In this document: piece by piece, positions 1 to 8,593 of the stretch
Numbering within the stretch: the first letter of the stretch is position 1
Layout of the letters: each line of letters begins with the position of its first letter
Source of the DNA: Syntrophobotulus glycolicus DSM 8271
GTDB lineage: Bacteria > Bacillota > Desulfitobacteriia > Desulfitobacteriales > Syntrophobotulaceae
Length of the DNA stretch: 64,000 nucleotides
NCBI RefSeq assembly: GCF_000190635.1
Contig: NC_015172.1
Location: 3,038,001 to 3,102,000, forward strand
Direction: 5' to 3'
Program-made: the position numbers and the translations under genes
The notes under the pieces: model-generated
What the model was told of the DNA's origin: nothing
Seen by the model: only the letters and a program-made list of their open reading frames with translations
Database searches by the model: none

Positions 1-1782
1 GGAAATACGGGGTTCGGACGGTTCGTCCGTATAGCCGATCATATAAATGCCGGGCTCATTGACCGGCACTTCCAGACTCTGGCCCTCCGCAAACGGGATT
101 CCCCCGCCGATGCGCAGCCATCTGGCGGAAGACCATAGATATAGGCAGGCCAGCTTGCCGGTCCGCTCTGCCGGCTCCTGAGCCCCCTCATTTTCAGGCT
201 GCCCGGTTTCCCCCACGGGCCGGGTCATGCTTAGGGAGAGGTTCAGGGGCTTATGGGTCTCCTGCCCTTCCCAGCTGATCTGATAGGCTTTTCCGCCGGG
301 GAGGATTCCCTGCGGCAGGCTGCCGGGGAGAGCAGCCTCGCCGACAGAGACCTGCAAAGAGGCGTCATTATTGCGCTCGTCAAGCCCCGCCTTAAATGCT
401 CCGGCCGGTACGGTCAGGACGGCTTCCCCGGCAGACGAGCCGATTTTCCCGCCTTCCCAGGAAACCGCGGCCGGAGAGGAAAGCTGTTTCAGCCCCTGCG
501 CTAATTTCAAGGCCCGGTAGCAATCTACTTTACCGTAGCCGTAATCATCATCCCGGCCTGTCGTCCCCAGGTCGGCGGCGGAATTCAGCAGGAGCTGCCG
601 CACCTCCTGAGCCGCAAGGGCCGGATAGCGGCTCCAGATCAGGGCCGCCGCTCCGGAAACTATGGGGGCCGCGATAGAGGTCCCAGTGGCATAGGCTTCG
701 CCTGACGTATCCTGAGACCAGTAATCGGTGAGAATCCTTTTCCCGGGGGCCGCCAGCTCGATTTCCGGACCGACCCGGGAAAAATCCGTGATCAGATTGC
801 TGCTGTCTATGGCCGAAACGGCCAGAATACCGGGATAAGCACCGGGATAGGCCACTCCGCTGAGATGGGTTACAGCGTCGGTGTTTCCGGAGGCCGCCAC
901 TACCAGGCAGCCTTTATCCAGGGCATAGTCCAGGGCTTCGTCAAACACTGCCGTCTGCCTCTCGGCGCCCATACTCAGGTTGATGATCTTTGCCCCGTGA
1001 TCGACGGCCCAGACAATCCCGTCGGCAATCACATCGTTCTCCCCGCTTCCTTTGCTGTCCATTGCCTTCACCGGCATAATCCGGGCTCCGTAAGCAACCC
1101 CCAGGATACCGATTCCATTTTTGCCCGCCGCGATAGCCCCGGCCACAGAGGTGCCGTGTCCGTTATCATCCCGGGCCGCCCCCGCAGCCGTACTGCCGGT
1201 TATGGCATTGTAGCCCGGGACAAGCTGTCCTTTCAGGTCGGGATGATCCAGATCCACCCCTGTATCAATCACTGCCACCACGATCCCCTGGCCTGTGGCC
1301 CCTTCATCCCAGACCTTGTCGGCCCGGATATTTTGGATCGCCCATTGCAGGGGATAGCGGGGCTCGGTCAGCTCTCCGTCCGGGTCCGTTTCGGAGCCGG
1401 ACAGCTTCGTTCCGAGGCTGTCTATGGTCCCGGGGCTGTCTATGGTACAGGCATTGCTCCATTCCGCATGAAGGACCCCGCCGGCCTGCAGGACTTTTTC
1501 CCTGATTTGTTCCGGGGAAAGAGAAGCGCCGTCATATTCCAGGGTCGCGTAATCAAGGGCGCTTTTGCGGACCAGCCTCCCTCCCGTTTCCCGGGCAATG
1601 GTCTCAATCCTGGTCTCCGGAGTGATTTTCACAACCAGGCGGGGGTTTTGCCGGCCGGACGCCTCGGCCCGGATGGGAATGATCCCCCCCGCCAAGATCA
1701 GGGCCGCCAGAAAAAAAGCAAAGACTTGTTTTCCTTTGACCTTTGGATGAGGCTTTATGTTAGAGTTAACTTGTTTTTGCAT
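1..1782 (-). CDS. Secreted subtilisin-like serine protease (S8), 3' end outside window
   Basis: About 594 residues are visible and the frame is still open at the left edge. A hydrophobic signal peptide covers residues 18-40. The S8 catalytic residues lie in order: Asp173 in VAVIDTGVD, His209 in HGTSVAG, Asn300 in AASGN (oxyanion hole) and Ser369 in GTSIAAP. Residues 45-110 resemble an inhibitor-type propeptide. After about residue 430 the protein continues into a beta-rich region I cannot name. Two start codons are possible: ATG at 1788 lies only 2 bases from the GAAGAGG ribosome site, while ATG at 1782 lies 8 bases from it, so 1782 is chosen. The gene is divergent from the CWB2-GH18 gene; a role in trimming wall or surface proteins is inference. 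Confidence 0.9.
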   Translation of the reverse strand, partial: MQKQVNSNIKPHPKVKGKQVFAFFLAALILAGGIIPIRAEASGRQNPRLVVKITPETRIETIARETGGRLVRKSALDYATLEYDGASLSPEQIREKVLQAGGVLHAEWSNACTIDSPGTIDSLGTKLSGSETDPDGELTEPRYPLQWAIQNIRADKVWDEGATGQGIVVAVIDTGVDLDHPDLKGQLVPGYNAITGSTAAGAARDDNGHGTSVAGAIAAGKNGIGILGVAYGARIMPVKAMDSKGSGENDVIADGIVWAVDHGAKIINLSMGAERQTAVFDEALDYALDKGCLVVAASGNTDAVTHLSGVAYPGAYPGILAVSAIDSSNLITDFSRVGPEIELAAPGKRILTDYWSQDTSGEAYATGTSIAAPIVSGAAALIWSRYPALAAQEVRQLLLNSAADLGTTGRDDDYGYGKVDCYRALKLAQGLKQLSSPAAVSWEGGKIGSSAGEAVLTVPAGAFKAGLDERNNDASLQVSVGEAALPGSLPQGILPGGKAYQISWEGQETHKPLNLSLSMTRPVGETGQPENEGAQEPAERTGKLACLYLWSSARWLRIGGGIPFAEGQSLEVPVNEPGIYMIGYTDEPSEPRIS

Positions 1783-1966
1783 CGGCATATCCTCTTCATT
1801 TCGCATTGGATTTTCGCACGGTTTACTATTTCGCCATATTTTTTGCCTTTTCCTGTTAATTTTTCATTTTGACAGGATTTTATTTATGAAGATCGAATTA
1901 ATTCAATTAACCCTGAATTCCCGTGTTTCCTGATCACAGAGAATAAAATTGAGGAGAGATCTGAGT

Positions 1967-4030
1967 ATGTTTAATCTTTTTCGGTCCCGCCACGTCAGGG
2001 ACAGACTGTCTAAAACCCTCACGGCCGCTGTCCTTACCGGGGTTTTCACTCTTGGTTCTTTTTTGGCCCCCGCACCGCTGATCCAGGCCGCCCGGGCCGA
2101 GGATACGACAAATGTCCAGAGGTTCGGCGGCAGCACCCGCTATGAAACAGCCGTAGAAATCTCCAACAAAAACTGGTCGGAGGCTTACAATGTTGTTCTG
2201 GCCCGCGGCGATGATTTCCCGGATGCCCTGGCCGGGGCGGTACTGGCCAACAGCCCGGAGGTCAGCGGACCGCTTCTTTTAAATGACCCCAAAAGCCTGC
2301 GTTCCGAGGTCCTGGCGGAGCTGAAAAACCTCCGGACCAACCGGGTTTATGTTCTGGGGGGCCAGGGCGCCGTCTCGGAAACGGTCGTTCAGGAGCTGAA
2401 AGCCAACAGTATTGATGTCACCAGGATCGACGGCTCCAACCGCTATGATACCGCCGCTAAAATAGCCAAAACAGCCCTGAGCAGCAGCCAAAAGGCCTAC
2501 GTGGTTTCCGGCTCCAATTATGCCGATGCTTTGAGCATCTCCTCTTATGCCGCGGCCCAGCAGATCCCGCTTCTTCTCACCGCGAAGGATTCTGTCCCCG
2601 CTGAAACCCTGGAAGCCCTGCAGGCCTTAGGCGTCAGCCAGGTCACTCTGGTCGGGGGAGAAGGAGTCATTTCCCCGGCGTCGGCCGGCCAGCTGGAAAG
2701 CGCCGGTTTCACCGTCAGCCGTCTGGCCGGAGAGGACCGCTATCTGACCAATGCCCAAGTCCTGAAAAGCCTGGACTTCGACCTGGACAATCTCGTGGTG
2801 GCGACCGGGGCCTCTTTTCCGGACGCCCTGGCAGGCTCTGTGCTGGCCGCTAAGCATGACGGCCCTATCCTGCTTGTCCCCCAGAATGATAAGCAAATCC
2901 CCTCACAAATCACCGATTACCTGAATACCAATAGATCAGGCCTGAAAAATATTTTTATCCTGGGAGGGTGGGGCGTGATCAATTACAAGGTAGCCGGTGT
3001 GGTCGTTTCCGGTTCGGCCACTTCCAGAATCTCTCTTCATTTCTGGGATGGTTACGGCTCAGTACAAAATTACCGGGAGGAACTGAATCTCGTGCCCGGC
3101 AATGTCGTTGACTATATTAATGTTCTCTCCCCCAACTACGCGGGCAGCTTAAAGGACGACGGCAGCTTCGGCTACCGGGACCCGCTCACGGTTTATGATG
3201 CCCAGAATATCACGGCCCTGGGCCAAAGCAAGGGAGCCCGGGTCACTCCCCTTGTGCTGGGTTCCGGAACCCAGGTGGACAAGATTCTGGCCAGCGCCGC
3301 CTACCGCCAGAACTTTATTGACTCAGCCGTCAAGATGCTGAGCCAGACTAAAGCGGATGGGATCGTCGTCAATCTGGAGATTTTGGCCCCCGCCTCCAAG
3401 GACGGCCTGACCACCCTCATGAAGGACCTTTACGCCAAGCTTCACCCCCTGAACAAGCTGGTGCTGATCTCCGTGATGCCCCGAACCTCGGAAACCGCCG
3501 AGCCCTGGCTCAAGGCTTTTGATTATGCCGCCATTTCCCCTTACACCGATTATGTCCAGATCATGACCTATGACAAGCATTACTCGACCTCGGCGCCGGG
3601 GCCGATCGCTCCTTTAGACTGGATGCGCAGTGTCCTGAGCTATGCCGTTCAACAGATTCCCCGCGAAAAAATTCTGATGGGTGTTCCCTATTACGGGCGG
3701 GCCTGGACCGGCAATGAACAGGACGGCTATACCTCCCTGTCCCTGAGCTGGAATAAGGCCGTAAATGAAATTGCCGCGGCCAAGGGCATTACCATCTCCA
3801 GGGAAACCACCGCGACCGATCCTGTGGGCGTCCCGACCTTCAGCTACACGGACGACGAAGGCAAGGTACGCAAGGTCTACTTTGACGATGCTCAAAGCTG
3901 GAATGAAAAGCTCAAGCTGCTGGACCAGTTCCAAATCGGCGGGGTCGCCCCCTGGTCCATGCTCTGGGCCAATGAGGGCAGCGCCCAGGTCATTTATCCG
4001 CTGATCAAGCAAAGCCTGAAAGCGGAATAA
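1967..4030 (+). CDS. Cell-wall-binding repeat protein with C-terminal GH18 glycosidase domain
   Basis: A signal peptide (residues 1 to about 45, ending AARA) is followed by three type-2 cell-wall-binding repeats starting near residues 48, 146 and 244. Each has the R-x-x-G-x-x-R-Y/R-x-T and FPDALAG hallmarks. A GH18-like barrel occupies roughly residues 345-685, with QIMTYDKHY and GVPYYGRAW. The motif expected to be DGxxxDxE reads DGIVVNLE, so the catalytic Glu is kept but the preceding Asp is Asn. CWB2 repeats anchor surface proteins non-covalently to a wall polymer in C. difficile. A peptidoglycan- or chitin-like glycan is the expected substrate, but activity is uncertain because of the substitution. 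The ATG at 1967 follows GAGGAGAG; an upstream TTG lies inside that ribosome site. Confidence 0.88.
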   Translation: MFNLFRSRHVRDRLSKTLTAAVLTGVFTLGSFLAPAPLIQAARAEDTTNVQRFGGSTRYETAVEISNKNWSEAYNVVLARGDDFPDALAGAVLANSPEVSGPLLLNDPKSLRSEVLAELKNLRTNRVYVLGGQGAVSETVVQELKANSIDVTRIDGSNRYDTAAKIAKTALSSSQKAYVVSGSNYADALSISSYAAAQQIPLLLTAKDSVPAETLEALQALGVSQVTLVGGEGVISPASAGQLESAGFTVSRLAGEDRYLTNAQVLKSLDFDLDNLVVATGASFPDALAGSVLAAKHDGPILLVPQNDKQIPSQITDYLNTNRSGLKNIFILGGWGVINYKVAGVVVSGSATSRISLHFWDGYGSVQNYREELNLVPGNVVDYINVLSPNYAGSLKDDGSFGYRDPLTVYDAQNITALGQSKGARVTPLVLGSGTQVDKILASAAYRQNFIDSAVKMLSQTKADGIVVNLEILAPASKDGLTTLMKDLYAKLHPLNKLVLISVMPRTSETAEPWLKAFDYAAISPYTDYVQIMTYDKHYSTSAPGPIAPLDWMRSVLSYAVQQIPREKILMGVPYYGRAWTGNEQDGYTSLSLSWNKAVNEIAAAKGITISRETTATDPVGVPTFSYTDDEGKVRKVYFDDAQSWNEKLKLLDQFQIGGVAPWSMLWANEGSAQVIYPLIKQSLKAE

Positions 4031-4065
4031 GACCGTTCATCAAATGATCCCTAAATAAAGCCATG

Positions 4066-4118
4066 AAAAAAGAGGCTGCCGCAAAACAAAGCATTATTTT
4101 GCGGACAGTCTCTTTTTT
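4066..4118. terminator. Bidirectional terminator
   Basis: A 21-base arm starting AAAAAAGAGGCTG pairs with an arm ending GTCTCTTTTTT around a 10-base loop. It lies between the convergent GH18 gene and the sugar transferase, with A and T runs that serve both strands. Confidence 0.85.
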
Positions 4119-4140
4119 GGCTCAAAAAATCGCTTCCTTA

Positions 4141-4767
4141 TTAATAGGCATCCTTCCCGGCACACACCACAAACACGGTTTTCCAGAGAATCCTCAGGTC
4201 CAGCCCCAGGCTCCAGGTCCTGACATACTCCAGATCATAAACCAGGGTTTCGCTCAGGGTCAGGCCGCTGCGCCCGCTGACCTGGGCCAGGCCTGTTACT
4301 CCGGGCGGCATAGCCAGCCTTTCCCTCTGTTCAGGGGTATATTCTTCAGCGATTTCCGGCACCTCCGGCCTTGGGCCGACCAGGCTCATGGTTCCGTTGA
4401 GAATATTCAGGAGCTGGGGCAGCTCATCAAGGCTGGTTTTGCGCAGGAATTTGCCGCAGCCGGTAATTCTGGGGTCATCCTTCTCCTGAAAAACAAAATC
4501 TTCCGGATCAAATTTCCCTTCCCTTTTCAGCAGCGCTATTTTTTGTTTCATCACCTCATCGGCATTGTTCACCATCGTTCTGAACTTATAGATGGTGAAG
4601 GGCCGTCCTTTGATCCCTACCCTGGTTTGTCTGAACAGAGCCGTTCCGGGAGAACCGGCCCTGATCCAGACCACGATCAGCAGCCAAAGCGGTGAGACAA
4701 TGATCAGCAAGGGCAGGGAAACCGCAAGATCCAACAGCCTTTTGGCCAGCAAATTCATCAACTCCAT
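4141..4767 (-). CDS. Initiating sugar transferase (PglC/EpsL-type phosphoglycosyl transferase)
   Basis: At 208 residues this is a short monotopic bacterial sugar transferase. It has one N-terminal hydrophobic segment (about residues 12-33), then YKFRTM, the DDPRITxxGxFLRKTSLDELPQL block and the SLVGPRPE signature. The family moves a sugar-1-phosphate from a UDP-sugar to undecaprenyl phosphate on the cytoplasmic face and so starts a lipid-linked repeat unit. It lacks the extra membrane helices of WbaP/WcaJ. It is the last gene of the polysaccharide locus, 13 bases after the aminotransferase. Together with the aminotransferase and the membrane dehydratase upstream, it suggests an initiating sugar of the diNAcBac or 4-amino type (inference). 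Confidence 0.9.
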   Translation of the reverse strand: MELMNLLAKRLLDLAVSLPLLIIVSPLWLLIVVWIRAGSPGTALFRQTRVGIKGRPFTIYKFRTMVNNADEVMKQKIALLKREGKFDPEDFVFQEKDDPRITGCGKFLRKTSLDELPQLLNILNGTMSLVGPRPEVPEIAEEYTPEQRERLAMPPGVTGLAQVSGRSGLTLSETLVYDLEYVRTWSLGLDLRILWKTVFVVCAGKDAY

Positions 4768-4780
4768 CTGTACTCCAGGA

Positions 4781-5950
4781 TTACTTCCGCACCTGGTCTA
4801 TTACGCGTTTCACGGCCCGGATGACATCACCGGCATCCTGGTCGCTCATTTTGGGATAAAGGGGCAGGGAAATGATCCGTTCATAGGTTTTCATCGCTTC
4901 CGGATAATCCTCCGGTTTGCAGCCGAAGGTTTCCGCATAGTAGGGATGGATATGCACAGGGATGAAATGAACACTGGTGCCGATGTTTTCCTCTGTCAGC
5001 ATTTCCAGAAACCTCGCTCTGTCTATGGATATTCTCTCCAGATTGAGCTTGATGATATACAAATGCCAGCTGTGAAGCATATCCGCACTTTCCGCGGGAA
5101 GCTCCAGCTCCGGGATTGCCTTGAATTCTTCATTGTAACGGGCAATGATCTCTTCCCTTCTCCTTTGCAGGCGCTCCAGCTTGGAGAGCTGGGTCATCCC
5201 CAGGGCAGCCTGGATATCCGTCATATTATATTTGTAGCCGGGATAAAGGACTTCATAAAACCAGGCATTTTTGGTGGCGTAACGGTTCCAGGCATTGCGG
5301 CTCATGCCATGCAGGCTGTATATCCTTATTTTATCGGCCAGCCGGTCGTCGTCGGTGGTGATCATGCCCCCTTCTCCGGTCACCAGGTTCTTGGTGGCAT
5401 AAAAGGAGAAGGCCGCGGCCTGTCCGATCGAGCCGGCCATCCGGTTTTTATAGCGGGAATAGACGGCGTGAGCGCAGTCCTCCAGCACAAACAGGCTGTA
5501 TTTTTCGGCGATCGCCATGATCTGATCCATCTCACAGCACAGACCGGCCACATGGACAGGCACAATCGCTTTTGTCCGGGGGGTGATTTTTTCCTCGATC
5601 CTCTCCGGATCGATATTCATGGTCCGGGGGTCAATATCGGCAAAGACCGGTTTTGCTCCGGTATGAATAATCACATTGGCTGTGGCGGCAAAGGTTATCG
5701 GCGTGGTGATGACCTCGTCCCCGGGACCGATCCCGGCGGCAAGCAAAGCGAGGTGCAAGCCCGCCGTGCAGGAATTGACCGCTATGGCATGCCTGGTTCC
5801 CGCGTAAGCGGCAAAACGTTGTTCAAATTCCACGGTCTTGGGCCCTTTGGTTACCCAATTCGATCTCAGGCTGCTCACCACAGCCTCAATATCATCCTCC
5901 TCAATCAGGGGAATGGCATAAGGTAAAAAGTCCCGGCGTTTTTCACTCAA
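4781..5950 (-). CDS. DegT/DnrJ/EryC1-family sugar aminotransferase (PglE/EpsN-like)
   Basis: This 389-residue protein belongs to the PLP-dependent fold I aminotransferases. VLEDCAHA carries the PLP-contacting Asp, and FYATKNLVTGEGG carries the Schiff-base Lys (about residue 188). Relatives transfer an amino group from glutamate to a 4-keto (sometimes 3-keto) nucleotide sugar. Beside a PglC-like transferase, and with a FlaA1/PglF-like dehydratase in the same locus, a 4-amino-4,6-dideoxy sugar product is likely. No PglD-type acetyltransferase is adjacent. The start is a TTG at 5950 after AAGGAAG. It is a different subclass from the second aminotransferase at 13859-14971. Confidence 0.88.
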   Translation of the reverse strand: MSEKRRDFLPYAIPLIEEDDIEAVVSSLRSNWVTKGPKTVEFEQRFAAYAGTRHAIAVNSCTAGLHLALLAAGIGPGDEVITTPITFAATANVIIHTGAKPVFADIDPRTMNIDPERIEEKITPRTKAIVPVHVAGLCCEMDQIMAIAEKYSLFVLEDCAHAVYSRYKNRMAGSIGQAAAFSFYATKNLVTGEGGMITTDDDRLADKIRIYSLHGMSRNAWNRYATKNAWFYEVLYPGYKYNMTDIQAALGMTQLSKLERLQRRREEIIARYNEEFKAIPELELPAESADMLHSWHLYIIKLNLERISIDRARFLEMLTEENIGTSVHFIPVHIHPYYAETFGCKPEDYPEAMKTYERIISLPLYPKMSDQDAGDVIRAVKRVIDQVRK

Positions 5951-5982
5951 CTTGATCGCTTCCTTTTCTCTTCATTGCGTGC

Positions 5983-7221
5983 TTATTTCTTTTTCCTCGC
6001 TCCCCGGATCACCTCATCAAACTGCTCCTGCCATTTTTCAATGATGGTTTTCCAGGAGTAGTTTTCCACCGCGTAGGCCCGCCCTTTTTCCGCCATTTGC
6101 CGGCACAGCTCAGGCTTGGACTTCAGATCCAGGATGGTGTTGGCCAGCAGCAGGCCCGCCTCCGGCTCCAGTATGACTCCGCCGCCGCTTTCCCGGACGA
6201 TCCCCGCCCCTTCGCCCTCCCCGACATAGATCAGCGGCTTTCCGCTGGCCAAAGCCGGAAAGAGCTTGGATGGCCTGACCCCCTCAGAGAGCTTATAGCG
6301 CCTGAGGGTGGAAAGATTGATATCGCTTAAGGAGTAATAGCGCGGGATCTCCTCCAGGGATTGGAAATCAATAAAGCGCACATTCTGCAAATGACGTTCG
6401 GCGGCGTACTGCTCCAGAAACGGACGTTCAGAGCCGTCCCCCACCAGCAAAAACTGGATATCCTGTTCGGTTCTCAAGAAATTGGCCGCGTCCAGAGCGG
6501 TCTCCAGCCCATGCGCATAGCCCATTGTCCCGGCGTAGAGAATGACAAACTTCCCTTCCAGCCCCAGCTCCTGTTCCAGCTCCCGGTCCCTTTCCCGGGG
6601 CTTGAACCTCTCGGTATCCACTCCATTGGGGAGAAAGAGGATCTCCTCCCCGGGAATCCCTTTTTTGACCAGGCTCCGGATAATGCCCTGGGTCTGGGCG
6701 GATAATCTTCCGGCCATGTGGTAAAAAAACATCTCCAGCATCTCGGCAAAGGAAATCAGATGCTTATTCCTGACCAGCCCCAGCTCAACCGCGGATTCCG
6801 GCCATAAATCGGAGATATTAAAGATATAGGAAGCTTTTTTCACCATGGAGGCAAAAACAGCGGCAAATCCGATGAATAAAGGGGGCGACTCCACAATAAT
6901 CAAGTCCTGTTTTCCGGAACGCATGATCCCCATCAGGGAAGAAAACACAAAGGAAAAATAATTTAAGAGGCGCAGCCAGAATCTGCCCCTTTTGACAGGA
7001 TAAATCCAGGTCCGCAGGATTTTCAGGCCGTTCATCTCTTCTTTGGCGAACAGCTTCTTATGATATTCAGGAGGAATCACGCCTGTCGGATGGTTGGGAA
7101 ATGCCGTAACCACAGTCACTTCATGCCCATTGGTCCGGAGGCCCTGGGCCAGTTCGTACAGCCTGACCTGAGCGGCCCCTTTTTCCGGCGGAAAATATTG
7201 AGTTAACAGAAGTATGCGCAT
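5983..7221 (-). CDS. Family 4 glycosyltransferase, WbuB-like
   Basis: The 412-residue protein has the two-Rossmann GT-B layout. The N-terminal domain opens MRILLLTQYFPPEKGAAQVR and holds FPNHPTG and ISDLWPESA, which are typical of WbuB-type transferases acting on N-acetyl amino-sugar acceptors. The C-terminal donor domain has LYAGTMGYAHGLE and VGEGEGAGIV in place of the usual E-x7-E segment. It probably adds one sugar to the lipid-linked repeat unit in the cytoplasm. It sits between the polymerase-like gene and the aminotransferase in the minus-strand operon. The exact sugar cannot be read from sequence. Confidence 0.85.
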   Translation of the reverse strand: MRILLLTQYFPPEKGAAQVRLYELAQGLRTNGHEVTVVTAFPNHPTGVIPPEYHKKLFAKEEMNGLKILRTWIYPVKRGRFWLRLLNYFSFVFSSLMGIMRSGKQDLIIVESPPLFIGFAAVFASMVKKASYIFNISDLWPESAVELGLVRNKHLISFAEMLEMFFYHMAGRLSAQTQGIIRSLVKKGIPGEEILFLPNGVDTERFKPRERDRELEQELGLEGKFVILYAGTMGYAHGLETALDAANFLRTEQDIQFLLVGDGSERPFLEQYAAERHLQNVRFIDFQSLEEIPRYYSLSDINLSTLRRYKLSEGVRPSKLFPALASGKPLIYVGEGEGAGIVRESGGGVILEPEAGLLLANTILDLKSKPELCRQMAEKGRAYAVENYSWKTIIEKWQEQFDEVIRGARKKK

Positions 7222-7241
7222 AACTATCCCCTAACCATGAT

Positions 7242-8570
7242 CTAAATAAAACTCCGGCGGTTGCCGATCACCACGATGATAGCCGCCGCCAGCCATAAGA
7301 CAGGGTCCTCAAAGAACCTGCCCTCCGCCTGGGAACTGAGGAACACCGTCAGGATCCAGAGAAAGCAGCCTGCCGCAACCAGATATTGGTTGGGCACCGC
7401 TTGAAAGACATCAATATAGCCTCCATGCTGGGCATAGCTTTTATATACCGTAAAAATCAAGGCGGCAAAAACCCCCGCCAGGACAAGCAGGCCGGCAATC
7501 CCAAGCTCTGAAGCAATGGTCAGAATCGTGGTATGGGAGACGGTGGCTCCCGCTACGGTCTGATAATGGGCATACTCCTGCAAAAAAACGGACTGAAAGG
7601 TGCCCAGGCCCGTCCCGATCAGCGGATGATCCTGAAATATCGCGATCCCGACCTTCCAGAGATATAATCTCTGAGGGCTGGTATCGTTGAGATTTTGGGT
7701 CAGAGCCAATATTCTTGATAGTACCTCCGGTTTGACCGCCCAAAAAAGGATACTGCCAAAGACCCCCAACGCACCCAGTCCTAAAATCGCTTTCCTGTTG
7801 GGCAGCAGGACCAGGGCCACCGCCAAAATGACGATCAGGGTCAGCATGCCCCCGCGCGATGAGGTCAAAGCCAGCTCCCCCAGAAGAACAGGCAAGGAAA
7901 GGGAATAGAGAAGCTTTTTCTCCCTTTCTTTTTCAAAGGTCTGCAGCACCAGATTGGCCACGATAGCCAGAATCAGAAACCTGGCGAAAATATTGGGATC
8001 GACAAAGGTGGCGTTGACCCTGAGAACAGGCTCGACCAGAAGATGCTCCCCCTGCCAGACCAGCCTGCCTGTCAGCCCCTCATAGAAAGCCAGCGGGGCC
8101 AGTACAAGCGCGGTAATATACACCGCTCTCAGAGGCAGCAGGATATTCCGGTCATCCATGATGACCGCGGTCCCCACAAAAAGAAAATAAAGAAGCAGCA
8201 GCCTGACCACTTCGCCCAGGGTCTCCATCCGGTCATGGGAATAGATCAGGCTGAGTATGCCCAGGCCCAGATAAACCAAAAAAGCGATACTGACCGGACT
8301 GCGGACGATCTTCAACGCCCTGCTCCAAGTCCCTTCCCGACCAATAATCCGGGCCAGGGCCGTGAGAATAATGGCGATACTGGTAAACCTGGTCAGGGAA
8401 ACCCCCGATATCCCCCCCAGCCAAGTCCCCAGAATCCCCAGATCAGGGTAAAAGACGCTGCTGATCTCCAAAGCAATGGAAACCCCGAGCAGGGCCACGA
8501 GCCAAACAGGCCTCTTCCAGCCCAGCCAGCCCAGCATCATCAAGGTGAAAATCAGTAAAACCCACTGCAC
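7242..8570 (-). CDS. O-antigen ligase/polymerase-like membrane protein (first of two)
   Basis: This 442-residue protein has about 11 predicted membrane helices and one large extracytoplasmic loop (about residues 285-350) containing HPLIGTGLGTF, the hallmark of the Wzy_C/O-antigen ligase family. The family polymerises repeat units or ligates the finished glycan to an acceptor on the outer face of the membrane. A second member lies at 12453-13811, so one may polymerise and the other ligate, but which does which cannot be told. The start is a GTG at 8570 after GGAGGGAATATACAG. Confidence 0.8.
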   Translation of the reverse strand: MQWVLLIFTLMMLGWLGWKRPVWLVALLGVSIALEISSVFYPDLGILGTWLGGISGVSLTRFTSIAIILTALARIIGREGTWSRALKIVRSPVSIAFLVYLGLGILSLIYSHDRMETLGEVVRLLLLYFLFVGTAVIMDDRNILLPLRAVYITALVLAPLAFYEGLTGRLVWQGEHLLVEPVLRVNATFVDPNIFARFLILAIVANLVLQTFEKEREKKLLYSLSLPVLLGELALTSSRGGMLTLIVILAVALVLLPNRKAILGLGALGVFGSILFWAVKPEVLSRILALTQNLNDTSPQRLYLWKVGIAIFQDHPLIGTGLGTFQSVFLQEYAHYQTVAGATVSHTTILTIASELGIAGLLVLAGVFAALIFTVYKSYAQHGGYIDVFQAVPNQYLVAAGCFLWILTVFLSSQAEGRFFEDPVLWLAAAIIVVIGNRRSFI

Positions 8571-8593
8571 CTGTATATTCCCTCCAATCTGAG

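Noticed and set aside
865-1872. Long plus-strand open frame (335 codons)
   Set aside because: It lies opposite the subtilisin-like protease, has no family likeness or ribosome site, and the minus strand shows all S8 catalytic motifs.
4592-5926. 444-codon plus-strand frame
   Set aside because: Antisense to the aminotransferase and sugar transferase, both of which have clear motifs; composition is that of a shadow frame.
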